Assembly (NCBI RefSeq): GCF_002158865.1 | Contig: NZ_CP021455.1 | Location: 186,001-250,000, forward strand | Direction of reading: 5' to 3' | Source of the DNA: Comamonas serinivorans | GTDB lineage: Bacteria; Pseudomonadota; Gammaproteobacteria; Burkholderiales; Burkholderiaceae_C | Length of the DNA stretch: 64,000 bases | Shown here: in pieces, positions 17,997 to 26,426 of the stretch | Numbering within the stretch: position 1 is the first letter of the stretch | Layout of the letters: the number at the start of each line of letters is the position of its first letter | Translations under genes and position numbers: made by a program | The notes under the pieces: generated by a model | The model's database searches: none | Told to the model about the DNA's origin: nothing | Seen by the model: only the letters and a program-made list of their open reading frames with translations

Positions 17997-18740
17997 ATGA
18001 CAGACCACCCCACCCTTGAACGCCCATCGACGGCTTGGCTGCGCCAACTGTGCACGGCCGCCGCCGTCGGTTTGGTGCTGTGCGGCGCGGCACAGGCCCA
18101 CAACGTGTGGCTGGAGGCCGATGCCCAAGGCGGCTACGTGATGCAGTTTGGCGGGCACGACGGCCAGCTCGAAGCCTTCGACCCGGCCAAGCTGCAGCGC
18201 GTGCACGCCTACGACCTGCGGGGTCGTTCGGTGCCCACCGAGGTGCAGCGCCTGCCGGACGGCATCCGCGTCAAGCCCGATGCCAAAGCTGCCCTGATCG
18301 CCGTGGAACTGGACAACGGCTACTTCAGCGGCAGCGCCGACAAGCATGCCGAGATGAAGCCCCTGCCCATGGACCAGAACCCCGGCGCCGTGCGGGGTGT
18401 GCACGCGCGCAAGTTCCACAAGACCGTGGTGCAGTGGGGGGCGCTGCTGCAAAGGCCCCTGGGCCAGATGTTCGAAGTGGTGCCTCAGCAGGGCAAGGCA
18501 CCGCACGCTGGACAAGCACTGAGACTGCTGGTGTTGCTGAATGGCAAGCCGCAGCCCGGCGTGCGCCTGAGCTGGGGCGAGCACGGCTCACCCGTGTCGA
18601 CCGATGCGCAAGGCCTGGCCACGGTGGTGCCCACAGCCGGCACCAACACCTTGCAGGCCATCTTGCGTGTGCCCGTGACGGGTGATGCCAAGACCACGGA
18701 AAACAGCTACGAGTACCTGCTGCGCTTTGCCGTGCACTGA
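17997..18740 (+). CDS. DUF4198 periplasmic protein, probable nickel-uptake component
   Basis: The 247 aa protein has a signal peptide ending CGAAQA, and the mature N-terminus begins HNVWLEADAQGGYVMQFGGHDGQ. This N-terminal His plus a later Ig-like domain (KPQPGVRLSWGEHGSPVSTDAQG) is the DUF4198 pattern seen in NikK-type components of metal transporters. It is encoded immediately after the TonB receptor. An upstream ATG at 17973 overlaps the receptor stop, but CAGGAA before 17997 favours the start given. Confidence 0.8.
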   Translation: MTDHPTLERPSTAWLRQLCTAAAVGLVLCGAAQAHNVWLEADAQGGYVMQFGGHDGQLEAFDPAKLQRVHAYDLRGRSVPTEVQRLPDGIRVKPDAKAALIAVELDNGYFSGSADKHAEMKPLPMDQNPGAVRGVHARKFHKTVVQWGALLQRPLGQMFEVVPQQGKAPHAGQALRLLVLLNGKPQPGVRLSWGEHGSPVSTDAQGLATVVPTAGTNTLQAILRVPVTGDAKTTENSYEYLLRFAVH

Positions 18741-18869
18741 GGCCATGGCCATGCACACCTGCACCCGTTTGAACCAGGCCCGCCCGCCGTGCACTGCGCG
18801 GGGCCAGCCGATCGCCGCATCTGGTCCTGTGCTGCGCCGGATGGGCCCGGTTGGCGCAGGGGGCCGCGC

Positions 18870-19718
18870 ATGAGCTGGCGCGCCCACCTGTCTCTGGCGT
18901 ACACGTCCCACGCGGCGCTGGCGCCGGGCCGCCGCCGCACGGCCTTGCAGTTCACGCACGATGGCCCGCTGCGCGTGCTCAAAAGCCTCTACCCTGAAGG
19001 CGCTGGCATCTGCCACAACGTGCTGGTGCACCCGCCCGGAGGCCTGGTCGGCGGCGACGTGCTCGACATCGCCGTGCAGGTGGGCGAGGGCGCGCATGCG
19101 CTGGTCACCACGCCGGGCGCCACGCGCTTTTACAAAAGCAACGGCCGGCCGGCCCTGCAGCGCACCCACCTCAGCCTGGCCGCGGGCGCCCGGCTCGAGT
19201 GGCTGCCGCTGGAGGCCCTGGCCTACACCGCGTGCGACGCCACCAACCACCTGACGATGGCGCTGGCCGACGACGCCCAGCTGCTGACCTGGGACGTGAC
19301 GGCGCTGGGCCTGCCGCTGGCGGGCCAGCCCTTCACCAGCGGCCAGTTCACCCAGCACCTGGAATGGCCGGGGCGCTTTCTGGAGCGCGGCACGCTGGGC
19401 GCGCACGATCACCGCTTGCTCGACGGCCCGCTGGGCCTGGCGGGCCGGCGCTGCCTGGCCAGCCTGATCTTCGCGAGCGGCTCGGCGCTGCCGCGGGCGC
19501 AGCGCGAGGGCGTGCTCGAGACCACGCAGGCCCTGCTGCAGGCGGCGGGCGGCGAGGTGGTGGCGGGCGTGACGGCCCCCAACGACCACATGCTGGTGCT
19601 GCGCGGCCTGGCGCCCGTGGTGGAGCCGGCGATGCACCTGTGGAAAGCGGTGTGGGCGCACTGGCGCGCCGAGCTGTGGGGCCTGCGCGGCAGCCCGCCG
19701 CGCATCTGGGCCATGTGA
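18870..19718 (+). CDS. ureD: Urease accessory protein UreD
   Basis: The 282 aa protein (MSWRAHLSLAYTSHAAL...VHPPGGLVGGDVLDIAVQV, LVTTPGATRFYKSNG, WLPLEALAYTACDA) is UreD/UreH, the scaffold that binds apo-urease and receives UreF and UreG. It is on the opposite strand from the other ure genes, third in a unit with the TonB receptor and the DUF4198 protein. GCAGGGGG precedes ATG 18870; upstream in-frame codons (from 18789) do not look like UreD. Confidence 0.95.
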   Translation: MSWRAHLSLAYTSHAALAPGRRRTALQFTHDGPLRVLKSLYPEGAGICHNVLVHPPGGLVGGDVLDIAVQVGEGAHALVTTPGATRFYKSNGRPALQRTHLSLAAGARLEWLPLEALAYTACDATNHLTMALADDAQLLTWDVTALGLPLAGQPFTSGQFTQHLEWPGRFLERGTLGAHDHRLLDGPLGLAGRRCLASLIFASGSALPRAQREGVLETTQALLQAAGGEVVAGVTAPNDHMLVLRGLAPVVEPAMHLWKAVWAHWRAELWGLRGSPPRIWAM

Positions 19719-19730
19719 TGGGTGATGGCA

Positions 19731-19776
19731 GTATGGGGTGGTTGCCGTTCAATGGAAAACGGCAATCAGGTCATAC
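19731..19776. repeat. GTAT...ATAC 46 bp palindromic repeat
   Basis: TTGCCGTT and AACGGCAA cores are intact; the ends are extended by GGCA and TGCC. It lies between convergent ureD and the nitroreductase gene, 12 and 11 bp from their stops. Confidence 0.95.
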
Positions 19777-19787
19777 TGCCAGGTACA

Positions 19788-20465
19788 TCAATCGTCGAAG
19801 CCCAGGAAGGTGGTCGCCTCGTCCACCGTCTTGCGGTGCGACACCACGGCGTTGGCGGGGAAGGTCTCGTCGGGCCAGCCCATGGCGATGCAGGTCTGGA
19901 TGACCTGGTCGGCGGGAATTTGGGCGTGTTCGCGCACCACGGGCGACTGCATGATGCCCTGGCTGTTGATGACGCAGCCCAGGCCGCGCGACCAGGCGGC
20001 GTTGACGATGGCGTTGACCACGCCGCCGCAGTCGAAGGGCGCCACGTCGCTGCCGTGGATGGAGCGGTCGTAGGTCACGATGATGGACACCGGTGCATCG
20101 AACTGGCGGAAGCCCCGCAGCACCCAGTCGCGCCGGCCGGCCTGGTCCTCGCGCGCGATGCCCATGGCGGCGAACAGCTGCTTGGCCACGCCGATCTGGC
20201 GCGAGCGGTGCACGTCGTCGTAGGCCGGGCCGGTGCGGAACTCGCGCGAATCGGGCACGCCGGCCAGGTTGCGCTCGACGTTGCCCTGGCGGATGCGGTC
20301 CAGCACCTCGCCGGACACGACGTGGAAGTTCCACGGCTGGGTGTTGTAGGACGTGGGGGCGCGCATGGCCAGGCCCAGGATCTCGCGGATCAAGGCCTTG
20401 GGCACCGGCTTGTCCAGGTAGCCGCGGATGCTGCGGCGCTGCTGCACGACCTCGTCGAACTTCAT
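19788..20465 (-). CDS. Nitroreductase-family FMN-dependent oxidoreductase
   Basis: The 225 aa protein starts MKFDEVVQQRRSIRGYLDKP, the FMN phosphate-binding Arg-rich start of the nitroreductase fold, and continues MRAPTSYNTQPWNFHVV, GVVNAIVNAAWSRGLGCV and CIAMGWPDETFPANAVVS. AAGAGGAATG lies just before ATG 20465. The substrate is unknown. It stands alone between the urease region and the ygiW/qseBC region. Confidence 0.9.
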   Translation of the reverse strand: MKFDEVVQQRRSIRGYLDKPVPKALIREILGLAMRAPTSYNTQPWNFHVVSGEVLDRIRQGNVERNLAGVPDSREFRTGPAYDDVHRSRQIGVAKQLFAAMGIAREDQAGRRDWVLRGFRQFDAPVSIIVTYDRSIHGSDVAPFDCGGVVNAIVNAAWSRGLGCVINSQGIMQSPVVREHAQIPADQVIQTCIAMGWPDETFPANAVVSHRKTVDEATTFLGFDD

Positions 20466-20561
20466 GGTCTCATTCCTCTTGGGCAGGGTGTCGGTCAAAA
20501 CGGGGCCGAGGGGCAACATGCCGATCGGCCGGGCCGCCGCCACGCGGGCGGTGCGCCGCGC

Positions 20562-20606
20562 GACATGATGGCGGCTTGATCCCGTTTCGCGAGTCACCCA
20601 TGCAAG
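20562..20606 (+). promoter_or_regulatory. Duplicate of the promoter and start region of the SPFH gene
   Basis: About 35 of 45 bases match 24250-24294, ungapped: GACATGATGGCGGC at one end and GCGAGTC(A/T)CCCATGCAAG at the other. CATGAT may be a -10 element. The following frame from ATG 20600 does not look like a protein, so this is a promoter or leader copy without an evident gene. Confidence 0.45.
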
Positions 20607-20772
20607 CGCATAGACCTCGTGGCCGCCATGTTAGGCACCCTGTGGGGCCGGGGCACGGGGCCAGCTCGCAGCCCCGAGGGCGCCCGCGCCGACCTGCTCA
20701 CGTTGACCATGCGGCCCAGGGACTGTTGCCTCACGCCGGGCGCCGGGTGAGGCTGGGGCCCGGACGTGGCGG

Positions 20773-21183
20773 TCAGGGCAGCAGGGTGACGCGGTCGACG
20801 TCGAACTCGGTCTTGCGCAGGCCTTTGTCGAACTCGCCGAGCAGCTCCACGCGCTGCTGCGCGCTCACGGTCTGGCCCGCGGGAAAGTCCTCGTCGTCGA
20901 TCTCGACCGGGATGCGGCCCGTGGCGTCTTCGAAGGTGTAGCGGTCACCGCCGTCGTGCGACACGATGCGGCCCTGCAGGCGCGCGTGCTGGTCGTCCCG
21001 GCCGGTGTCCAGCAGCTGCTTCACCGTCATCAGCGGCACGCTGCTGGGGCCGGCATAGCTGCCCTGCGCGGCGGTCTGGGGGGCCGTGCTGGGGCCGGTG
21101 TAGCCGGATGGCTGGGCGATGGCGGCGGCGGCGCCCAGGCCCAGCAGGGCGGCGATGGCGAGGGCGGTGGTGGCATGACGCAT
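20773..21183 (-). CDS. YgiW/BOF-family periplasmic OB-fold protein
   Basis: The 136 aa protein has a signal peptide (TTALAIAALLGLGAAAAIAQ), a Gly/Ser/Pro linker and an OB-fold domain (MTVKQLLDTGRDDQHARLQG, RYTFEDATGRIPVEIDDEDF). In E. coli ygiW is next to qseBC and is induced under envelope and antimicrobial stress. Here it lies downstream of a QseBC-like pair on the same strand, with a repeat in the gap. It shares a 17/18 bp upstream element with the response regulator gene. Confidence 0.85.
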   Translation of the reverse strand: MRHATTALAIAALLGLGAAAAIAQPSGYTGPSTAPQTAAQGSYAGPSSVPLMTVKQLLDTGRDDQHARLQGRIVSHDGGDRYTFEDATGRIPVEIDDEDFPAGQTVSAQQRVELLGEFDKGLRKTEFDVDRVTLLP

Positions 21184-21251
21184 GGGGATGACTCCTTCAA
21201 GGGTTGGACAGAACACGCGCGGCTTGCGGTGTGAAGGGATTGGGCGCCCCC

Positions 21252-21269
21252 AAGATGAAGGCAATCTGA
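21252..21269 (-). promoter_or_regulatory. Candidate QseB-like response regulator site upstream of ygiW
   Basis: AAGATGAAGGCAATCTGA matches AAGATGAAGGGAATCTGA at 23989-24006 in 17 of 18 bases. It lies 69-86 bp before the ygiW start in the same orientation as its counterpart before the response regulator gene. Confidence 0.6.
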
Positions 21270-21458
21270 TGCCTGGACGGCTTCGTTTCCGCACCCGGCT
21301 GCCGACCTGGGGGGCACCGTTTGCCCATGCCGCGGTTCGGCGAAAGCGGGCGGGCAGGCGTGACAGGCGGCCGCACGATGCGGCGTCAGGCGCACGCGGG
21401 ACGGACGGGTTCTGCACGCCGGCAGTGCCTGCCGCTGACCATGCCAATGAATGGATGA

Positions 21459-21504
21459 GTATGGGTTCACTCCCGTTTATCAGAAAACGGGAAGGTGTAC
21501 ATAC
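21459..21504. repeat. GTAT...ATAC 46 bp palindromic repeat
   Basis: The core is CCCGTT / AACGGG, a compensated change from GCCGTT / AACGGC. It lies in the gap between qseC-like and ygiW-like genes, both minus strand. Confidence 0.92.
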
Positions 21505-21840
21505 TGTCTGAATTCTGGCTGATTGACGTGATGCATCGTGCATGCATGCGGGCCGCACAGCGTCCGGCTGCCCTGGGGCGAGGATCTGCTGGTCAGGGCG
21601 CCGCGCACACGGATCAGATCTCGCTCGCCCGGGGATGCCCTCGGGCCGCGCGGGCTGCATGCGCGGCTTCCGCGCACCCTTGCCGGCGCCGAGGACGTCG
21701 GGCTTGTGGACGTCCACGTCCTGGCCTTGGCGGGCACCGCAGGCAGAACGCCTGGCAGCGTGAAACCCACCCCCGAACCGCTTCGCCGCACAGGACGCAG
21801 CGGCGCGGCGGCGCAGCGGCGCAACGCCTGCCGAGCCGGC

Positions 21841-23304
21841 TCAGTGGGGCGGAAAGTCCAGAACCACGCCCAGGCCGCGTCCGTCCAGGCCGTCTTCAAA
21901 GCGCAGGGTGGCGCCGTGCAGCGCCGCGATGCGCGCCACGATGGACAGGCCCAGTCCGTTGCCCGGCCGGCCCGTGCCCAGCACGCGGAAAAAGCGCTCA
22001 CCCAGCCGCGCGCGCTCGGCCGGCGGCACGCCGGGGCCGTCGTCGCGCACGGCCAGGCGCACGCCGCCCCCGGGCAGGGCCTGCGAGGTGACTTGCAGCC
22101 GCACGCCAGGCGGTCCGTAGTGCACGGCGTTGTCGATCAGGTTGCGCAGGGCGCTGGCCAGCAGCGCGGGCGCGGCCCGCACGGTGGGCACGGTCAGGGC
22201 GCGCTGCAGCTGGGCCTCGGGCGGCAGGGCGGCTTCCAGCGTGTCGAGCAGCGCGTCCAGGTCCACGGCCTCGTGCACCGGGGGCTGGGCCTGCGGCTCC
22301 AGCCGGGTGAGGGCCAGCAGGCTCTCGACCAGCGCGGTGCAGCGGTCCACGTCGGCGCGCAGCTGCTGCAGGTGAACGTCGGGCACCTGGCGCTCGCGTT
22401 CGATGAGCTGCACACGCATGCGCAGCGCAGCCAGCGGCGTGCGCAACTCGTGCGCGGCATCGGCCGTGAAGCGGCGTTCGCTGTCCAGCGCCAGGCCCAG
22501 GCGCCCCAGCAGCGCGTTGAGCGCGTCCACCACGGGCTGCAATTCGCGTGGCAGGCCTTGGGCGTCGACGGCCGTCAGGTCCTGGGGCGACTTGACGGCG
22601 ATGCGCGTGGCCGTGTCTTCCAGCGGCCGCAGCAGGCGGCGGATCAGCACCCAGCTGAGCACCGTGAGCACGGCCAGCAGCACCAGCGCGGGCCAGGCCA
22701 GGTTTTCGGCCATGTCTTCGAGCAGCTCCAGCCGTTCTTCCAGCGGCTGGGCCACCTGCGCGCTGAGGCCGCCCTCGCCATGGCGCAGGTGCACGCGCCA
22801 CAGTTCGCCGTCGGCGCGCACGGTGGTGTAGCCCTTCTTGCGGATGGTGTGGGGCGGCACGAACGCGGTCTGCGGCGCGTCGTCGCCGCGCAGCAGCACG
22901 CGGCCCTCGGCGTCGACCAGCTGGTAGACCAGGCGCAGCTTCAGGGCCTCACCCTGGCTGCCGTGCAGGGCTTGGGGGTCGGCGCCCTGCCCGCTGGCGC
23001 TGCGCGGGCCCAGTTGCAGCACCAGCCGCGCGCCTTCTTCCAGCGCCTCGTCAAAGGCCTCGCTGGTGGCGAACCAGGCCACGCCGATCACGATGGCCAG
23101 GCTCACCAACCACAGGCTGATGCTCACGCCCATCACCGTCAGCAGCAAGCGGCGGCGCAGCGACCAGCCGCGTTGCCGTGGTTCGACGGCACGCGGTGGT
23201 CGTGGCGCCCGCCAGCGCCGCAGCCCGCCCAGCGCCCCGCGCTGCCCCGCTGCGGTGGACTTGCGGGCCCGCGACAGCCCGTGGTGGCGACCCAGGCCCC
23301 TCAT
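21841..23304 (-). CDS. Two-component sensor histidine kinase (QseC-like)
   Basis: The 487 aa protein has two membrane segments (VMGVSISLWLVSLAIVIGVAW and AWPALVLLAVLTVLSWVLI) flanking a periplasmic loop. A HAMP-like linker follows, then the H-box FTADAAHELRTPLAALRMRV, the N-box NLIDNAVHYGPPG, and G-boxes DDGPGVP and GNGLGLSIV. Its first codons overlap the response regulator stop (ATGA, 23301-23304). It resembles QseC/PmrB-type kinases, which sense metals, peptides or catecholamines; the signal is not evident here. The N-terminal 45 residues are Arg/Gly-rich and the true start could be further in. Confidence 0.88.
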   Translation of the reverse strand: MRGLGRHHGLSRARKSTAAGQRGALGGLRRWRAPRPPRAVEPRQRGWSLRRRLLLTVMGVSISLWLVSLAIVIGVAWFATSEAFDEALEEGARLVLQLGPRSASGQGADPQALHGSQGEALKLRLVYQLVDAEGRVLLRGDDAPQTAFVPPHTIRKKGYTTVRADGELWRVHLRHGEGGLSAQVAQPLEERLELLEDMAENLAWPALVLLAVLTVLSWVLIRRLLRPLEDTATRIAVKSPQDLTAVDAQGLPRELQPVVDALNALLGRLGLALDSERRFTADAAHELRTPLAALRMRVQLIERERQVPDVHLQQLRADVDRCTALVESLLALTRLEPQAQPPVHEAVDLDALLDTLEAALPPEAQLQRALTVPTVRAAPALLASALRNLIDNAVHYGPPGVRLQVTSQALPGGGVRLAVRDDGPGVPPAERARLGERFFRVLGTGRPGNGLGLSIVARIAALHGATLRFEDGLDGRGLGVVLDFPPH

Positions 23305-23969
23305 GCCGGCGCCAACCCGTAGCCCTGGTTGCGCACGGTGCTGATGAAGCGGCTGCCCAGCTTGCGGCGCAGGTTGTAGATGTGCACCTCGATGGCGTTG
23401 CTTTCGACCTCTTCGCCCCAGCCGTACAGCGCCTCTTCGAGCTGGGCGCGGCTGAGGATGTGGGTGGGGCGGCGCATCAGGGCTTGCAGCACGGCGAACT
23501 CGCGCGCCGTGACGGCCACGGCCTCGCCACGCAGCGTCACGCGTTTGGCGGCCGGGTCCAGCGCCACCTCGCCATGGCGCAGCTCGGGCGTGGCCTGGGC
23601 CGCGCCGCGGCGCAGGGCGGCGCGCACGCGGGCCGACAGCTCCTCCAGGTCGAAGGGTTTGACCAGGTAGTCATCGGCGCCGAGATCCAGCCCCTGCACG
23701 CGGTCGGCCAGTGTGTCGCGCGCGGTGATCAGGATCACCGGCAGCCGGGCGCCGTCGGCGCCGCGCGCGCGCAGGCGCTGCAGCACCGCGTCGCCGTCCA
23801 GCCCGGGCAGGCCGCGGTCGAGCAGCACGCAGTGGTAGTCGTGGGTGTCCAGGGCCGCCGCGGCCTGGTCGCCGCGCTGCAGCCAGTCCACGGCGTAGCC
23901 GTCCAGCTGCAGCCAGGATTGCAGGGAGTGGCCCAGCGAGGGGTCGTCTTCGATCAGGAGGATGCGCAT
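23301..23969 (-). CDS. OmpR-family response regulator (QseB-like)
   Basis: The 222 aa protein has a receiver domain with the acidic pocket ED-D and phospho-acceptor Asp51 (VLLDRGLPG), then Thr in LITARD and Lys in YLVKPFD. The C-terminal winged helix (LTVTAREFAVLQALM-type sequence, YGWGEEVESNAIEVHIYNLR) is of the OmpR/QseB class. It precedes the kinase with a 4 bp overlap. An 18 bp element 20-37 bp upstream is repeated before ygiW, suggesting autoregulation and control of ygiW. Confidence 0.93.
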   Translation of the reverse strand: MRILLIEDDPSLGHSLQSWLQLDGYAVDWLQRGDQAAAALDTHDYHCVLLDRGLPGLDGDAVLQRLRARGADGARLPVILITARDTLADRVQGLDLGADDYLVKPFDLEELSARVRAALRRGAAQATPELRHGEVALDPAAKRVTLRGEAVAVTAREFAVLQALMRRPTHILSRAQLEEALYGWGEEVESNAIEVHIYNLRRKLGSRFISTVRNQGYGLAPA

Positions 23970-23988
23970 GCCGCGACGCTAGGTGCTG

Positions 23989-24006
23989 AAGATGAAGGGA
24001 ATCTGA
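23989..24006 (-). promoter_or_regulatory. Candidate response regulator site upstream of the qseB-like gene
   Basis: AAGATGAAGGGAATCTGA is almost identical to the element before ygiW (21252-21269). It lies immediately upstream of the response regulator start, where an autoregulatory site is expected. Confidence 0.6.
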
Positions 24007-24249
24007 GCCCCAGCCCGCGTGCGGGCCGGGCGGCGGGCGGGCCGGCGGGCCGGTTCAGGGCCGCGCGACCCGCCGGTGCCGATGCAGGTGCGCGCCATTG
24101 TCCAGGTGCATGTCACGCACCTTCCTGGCATGGCGGCGGCCGGCGGACCGGTTCATCGCAGACCGCGTGAGCGCGGGGCAGATCGCTTGGGTGCTCAGCC
24201 AGGCCAGCGAGCCCAGGCAACCGCTCAAGAAACGGGCTGTGGGCCGCAT

Positions 24250-24294
24250 GACATGATGGCGGCATCACACGCCTTTGCGAGTCTCCCATGCAAG
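24250..24294 (+). promoter_or_regulatory. Promoter/leader of the SPFH gene, duplicated at 20562
   Basis: CATGAT at about 24252-24257 resembles a -10 box and lies about 30 bp before the SPFH start codon. No clear Shine-Dalgarno precedes ATG 24288 (CGAGTCTCCC). The 45 bp are largely repeated at 20562-20606. Confidence 0.45.
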
Positions 24295-25139
24295 AACGCC
24301 TCAAATCCTCCCTGCCGGGCATTCCCATGCTCATCGTCGTCGGTCTGCTGGCGCTGGTGGCCGTGTACATGTTCATCTCCACCATCAGCGAAACGCCGCT
24401 GGGCGTGCTGGCGCTGATCGCCATGGGCGTGCTCATCCTGGTCACCGTCAAAGGCCTGTACAGCCTGCAGCCCAACCAGGCCGCGGTGCAGAGCCTGTTC
24501 GGCAAGTACGTGGGCACGGTGAAGGACAACGGCCTGCGCTGGAACAACCCCTTCCTGTCGCAGAACAAGGTCAGCCTGCGCGTGCGCAACTTCGAAAGCG
24601 GCAAGCTCAAGGTCAACGACCTGGAAGGCAGCCCGATCGAGATCGCGGCCGTGATCGTGTGGCAGGTGGTCGATGCCTCCGAAGCCGTCTACAACGTGGA
24701 CGACTTCGAGGACTTCGTGCACATCCAGTCCGAGGCGGCCCTGCGGGCCATGGCCACCAGCTACCCCTACGACTCGACCGAGCCGGGCCAGATCGGCCTG
24801 CGCAGCCATGCCCACGAGATCGGCGAACACCTGCAGCAGGAGCTGGGCGAGCGCCTGGCGAACGCCGGCGTGCGCGTGGTCGAAGCGCGCATCAGCCACC
24901 TGGCCTACGCGCCCGAGATCGCCCAGGCCATGCTGCAGCGCCAACAGGCCACGGCCGTGATCGCCGCGCGCGAGCGCATCGTCGCGGGCGCCGTGGGCAT
25001 GGTGGAGATGGCGCTGGCCGAGCTGCAGAAAAAAGGCACGGTGCAGCTCGACGAGCGCCAGAAGGCGGCCATGGTCAGCAACCTGCTGGTGGTGCTGTGC
25101 AGCGAGCGCGGCACCCAGCCCATCGTGAGTGCAGGTTGA
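24288..25139 (+). CDS. SPFH/band-7 domain membrane protein
   Basis: The 283 aa protein has two N-terminal hydrophobic segments (IPMLIVVGLLALVAVYMFIS and LGVLALIAMGVLILVTV), then the SPFH domain (YSLQPNQAAVQSLFGKYVGTV, LEGSPIEIAAVIVWQVVDAS, YDSTEPGQIGLRSHAHEIG) and a coiled C-terminal region rich in Ala/Glu. SPFH proteins assemble into large rings in the inner membrane and often modulate membrane proteases. The partner here is unknown; the next gene, a glycosyltransferase, is separated by a repeat. Confidence 0.9.
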   Translation: MQERLKSSLPGIPMLIVVGLLALVAVYMFISTISETPLGVLALIAMGVLILVTVKGLYSLQPNQAAVQSLFGKYVGTVKDNGLRWNNPFLSQNKVSLRVRNFESGKLKVNDLEGSPIEIAAVIVWQVVDASEAVYNVDDFEDFVHIQSEAALRAMATSYPYDSTEPGQIGLRSHAHEIGEHLQQELGERLANAGVRVVEARISHLAYAPEIAQAMLQRQQATAVIAARERIVAGAVGMVEMALAELQKKGTVQLDERQKAAMVSNLLVVLCSERGTQPIVSAG

Positions 25140-25143
25140 CGGG

Positions 25144-25189
25144 GTATGGTGCCATGGCCGTTCGTCACTGAACGGATATCGATTCATAC
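25144..25189. repeat. GTAT...ATAC 46 bp palindromic repeat
   Basis: It begins 4 bp after the SPFH stop codon, with GCCGTT left core and AACGG right core and GGG/CCC extending the ends. It lies between same-direction genes. Confidence 0.9.
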
Positions 25190-25224
25190 CCACATGTTTT
25201 GTTTCTGAGGCCGTCTCCCCCGCC

Positions 25225-26193
25225 ATGTTTTCGCTCGTCATCCCGGTCTACAAGAATGAGGCCAACGTGCCGCGCCTGCTGGCCGCGCTGGTCGCGCTGG
25301 CGCCCACCCTGCCCGAGGCGCTGGAGGTGGTGTTCGTGGTCGACGGCAGCCCCGACCAGTCGCACGCGCTGCTGGCCCGGGCCTTGCCGGACCTGCCGTT
25401 TGCGGCCCAGCTGCTCGCGCACTCGCGCAACTTCGGCTCGTTCGCGGCCATCCGCAGCGGGCTGCAGGCGGCGCGGGGCGAGCGTTTCGGCGTCATGGCG
25501 GCCGACCTGCAGGAGCCGCCCGAGCTGATGGCGGCCTTCGACCAGGCCTTGCTGCGGGACGAGGCCGATGTGGTCATCGGCACCCGGCGCTCGCGCGCGG
25601 ACGGTGCGGTGTCGCAGTGGAGCTCGCGCCTGTTCTGGGCCCTGTACCGGCGCTGGGTGGCGGCCGAGATGCCCGAGGGTGGCGTGGACGTGTTCGGCTG
25701 CAACCGCGCGTTTCGCGACCAGCTGCTGGCGCTCGAGGAGTCGCGCTCGTCGTTGATCGCGCTGATCTTCTGGCTGGGCTTCAGGCGCCAGCTCGTCGCC
25801 TATGACCGGCAGGCCCGGCAGGAGGGCGTTTCGGCCTGGACGCTGCGCAAGAAGATCGATTACATGCTGGACAGCGTGTTCGCCTTCACCGATGCGCCGA
25901 TCCGCGCCCTGACGCACCTGGGCGTCTGCGGTTGCGGCCTGGCGCTGCTGGTGGGCCTGGCGGTGCTGGTGGCGCGCCTGACGGGGCAGATCGAAGTGCC
26001 GGGCTACACGGCCACCATGCTCGCCGTGCTGTTCTTCGGCAGCCTGAACCTGCTGGGCCTGGGCATCGTGGGCACCTACGCCTGGCGCGCCTACGAAAAC
26101 ACCAAAGCCAGGCCGCTGGCCATCGTGGCGCGGCGGCAGGCGAATGGCGCCGCGGCGGCGTCCGCACGCGAGTCGGCTGGCCCGCAAAGCTGA
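25225..26193 (+). CDS. Family 2 glycosyltransferase (GtrB/dolichol-phosphate mannosyltransferase type)
   Basis: The 322 aa protein has a GT-A domain (MFSLVIPVYKNEANVPRLL, VFVVDGSPDQS, HSRNFGSFAAIRSGLQAA, MAADLQEPPELM), with DGSPD and ADLQ as nucleotide/metal-binding segments. Two C-terminal membrane helices follow (CGCGLALLVGLAVLVARL and MLAVLFFGSLNLLGLGIVGTYAW). This is the layout of enzymes that load a sugar onto undecaprenyl phosphate. No flippase or acceptor-modifying gene is next to it. Confidence 0.9.
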   Translation: MFSLVIPVYKNEANVPRLLAALVALAPTLPEALEVVFVVDGSPDQSHALLARALPDLPFAAQLLAHSRNFGSFAAIRSGLQAARGERFGVMAADLQEPPELMAAFDQALLRDEADVVIGTRRSRADGAVSQWSSRLFWALYRRWVAAEMPEGGVDVFGCNRAFRDQLLALEESRSSLIALIFWLGFRRQLVAYDRQARQEGVSAWTLRKKIDYMLDSVFAFTDAPIRALTHLGVCGCGLALLVGLAVLVARLTGQIEVPGYTATMLAVLFFGSLNLLGLGIVGTYAWRAYENTKARPLAIVARRQANGAAAASARESAGPQS

Positions 26194-26305
26194 GGGCGGT
26201 CCGGGCGTGGGCCCAGCGATGGAGCGGTTGGTGAAACCGTCGCACGGGGGCGGAACCCGCTCGATCACCGCTTCAGTGGCAGCCGAACAGCTACAGCCAA
26301 AAGCA

Positions 26306-26351
26306 GTATGGGGCGGTTGCCGTTGATCCAACAACGGCAACCGCCCCATAC
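26306..26351. repeat. GTAT...ATAC 46 bp palindromic repeat, perfect 19 bp stem
   Basis: GTATGGGGCGGTTGCCGTT pairs without mismatch to its 3' arm across an 8 bp loop. It lies between the convergent glycosyltransferase and sodC genes. Confidence 0.97.
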
Positions 26352-26426
26352 TGTGTCTGGTGTGCATGTCCGATCCATCGCCGGATGGACCGGACGGGCC
26401 GCGACCCGATGGCGCGCGGGCCTGGC

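Larger units (their letters stand above)
21184..21840. other. Long non-coding gap between the histidine kinase and ygiW genes
   Basis: The 657 bp hold the ygiW promoter region with the shared element at 21252-21269 and one 46 bp palindrome at 21459. I see no protein-like frame in the remaining 340 bp next to the kinase gene. Confidence 0.6.
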
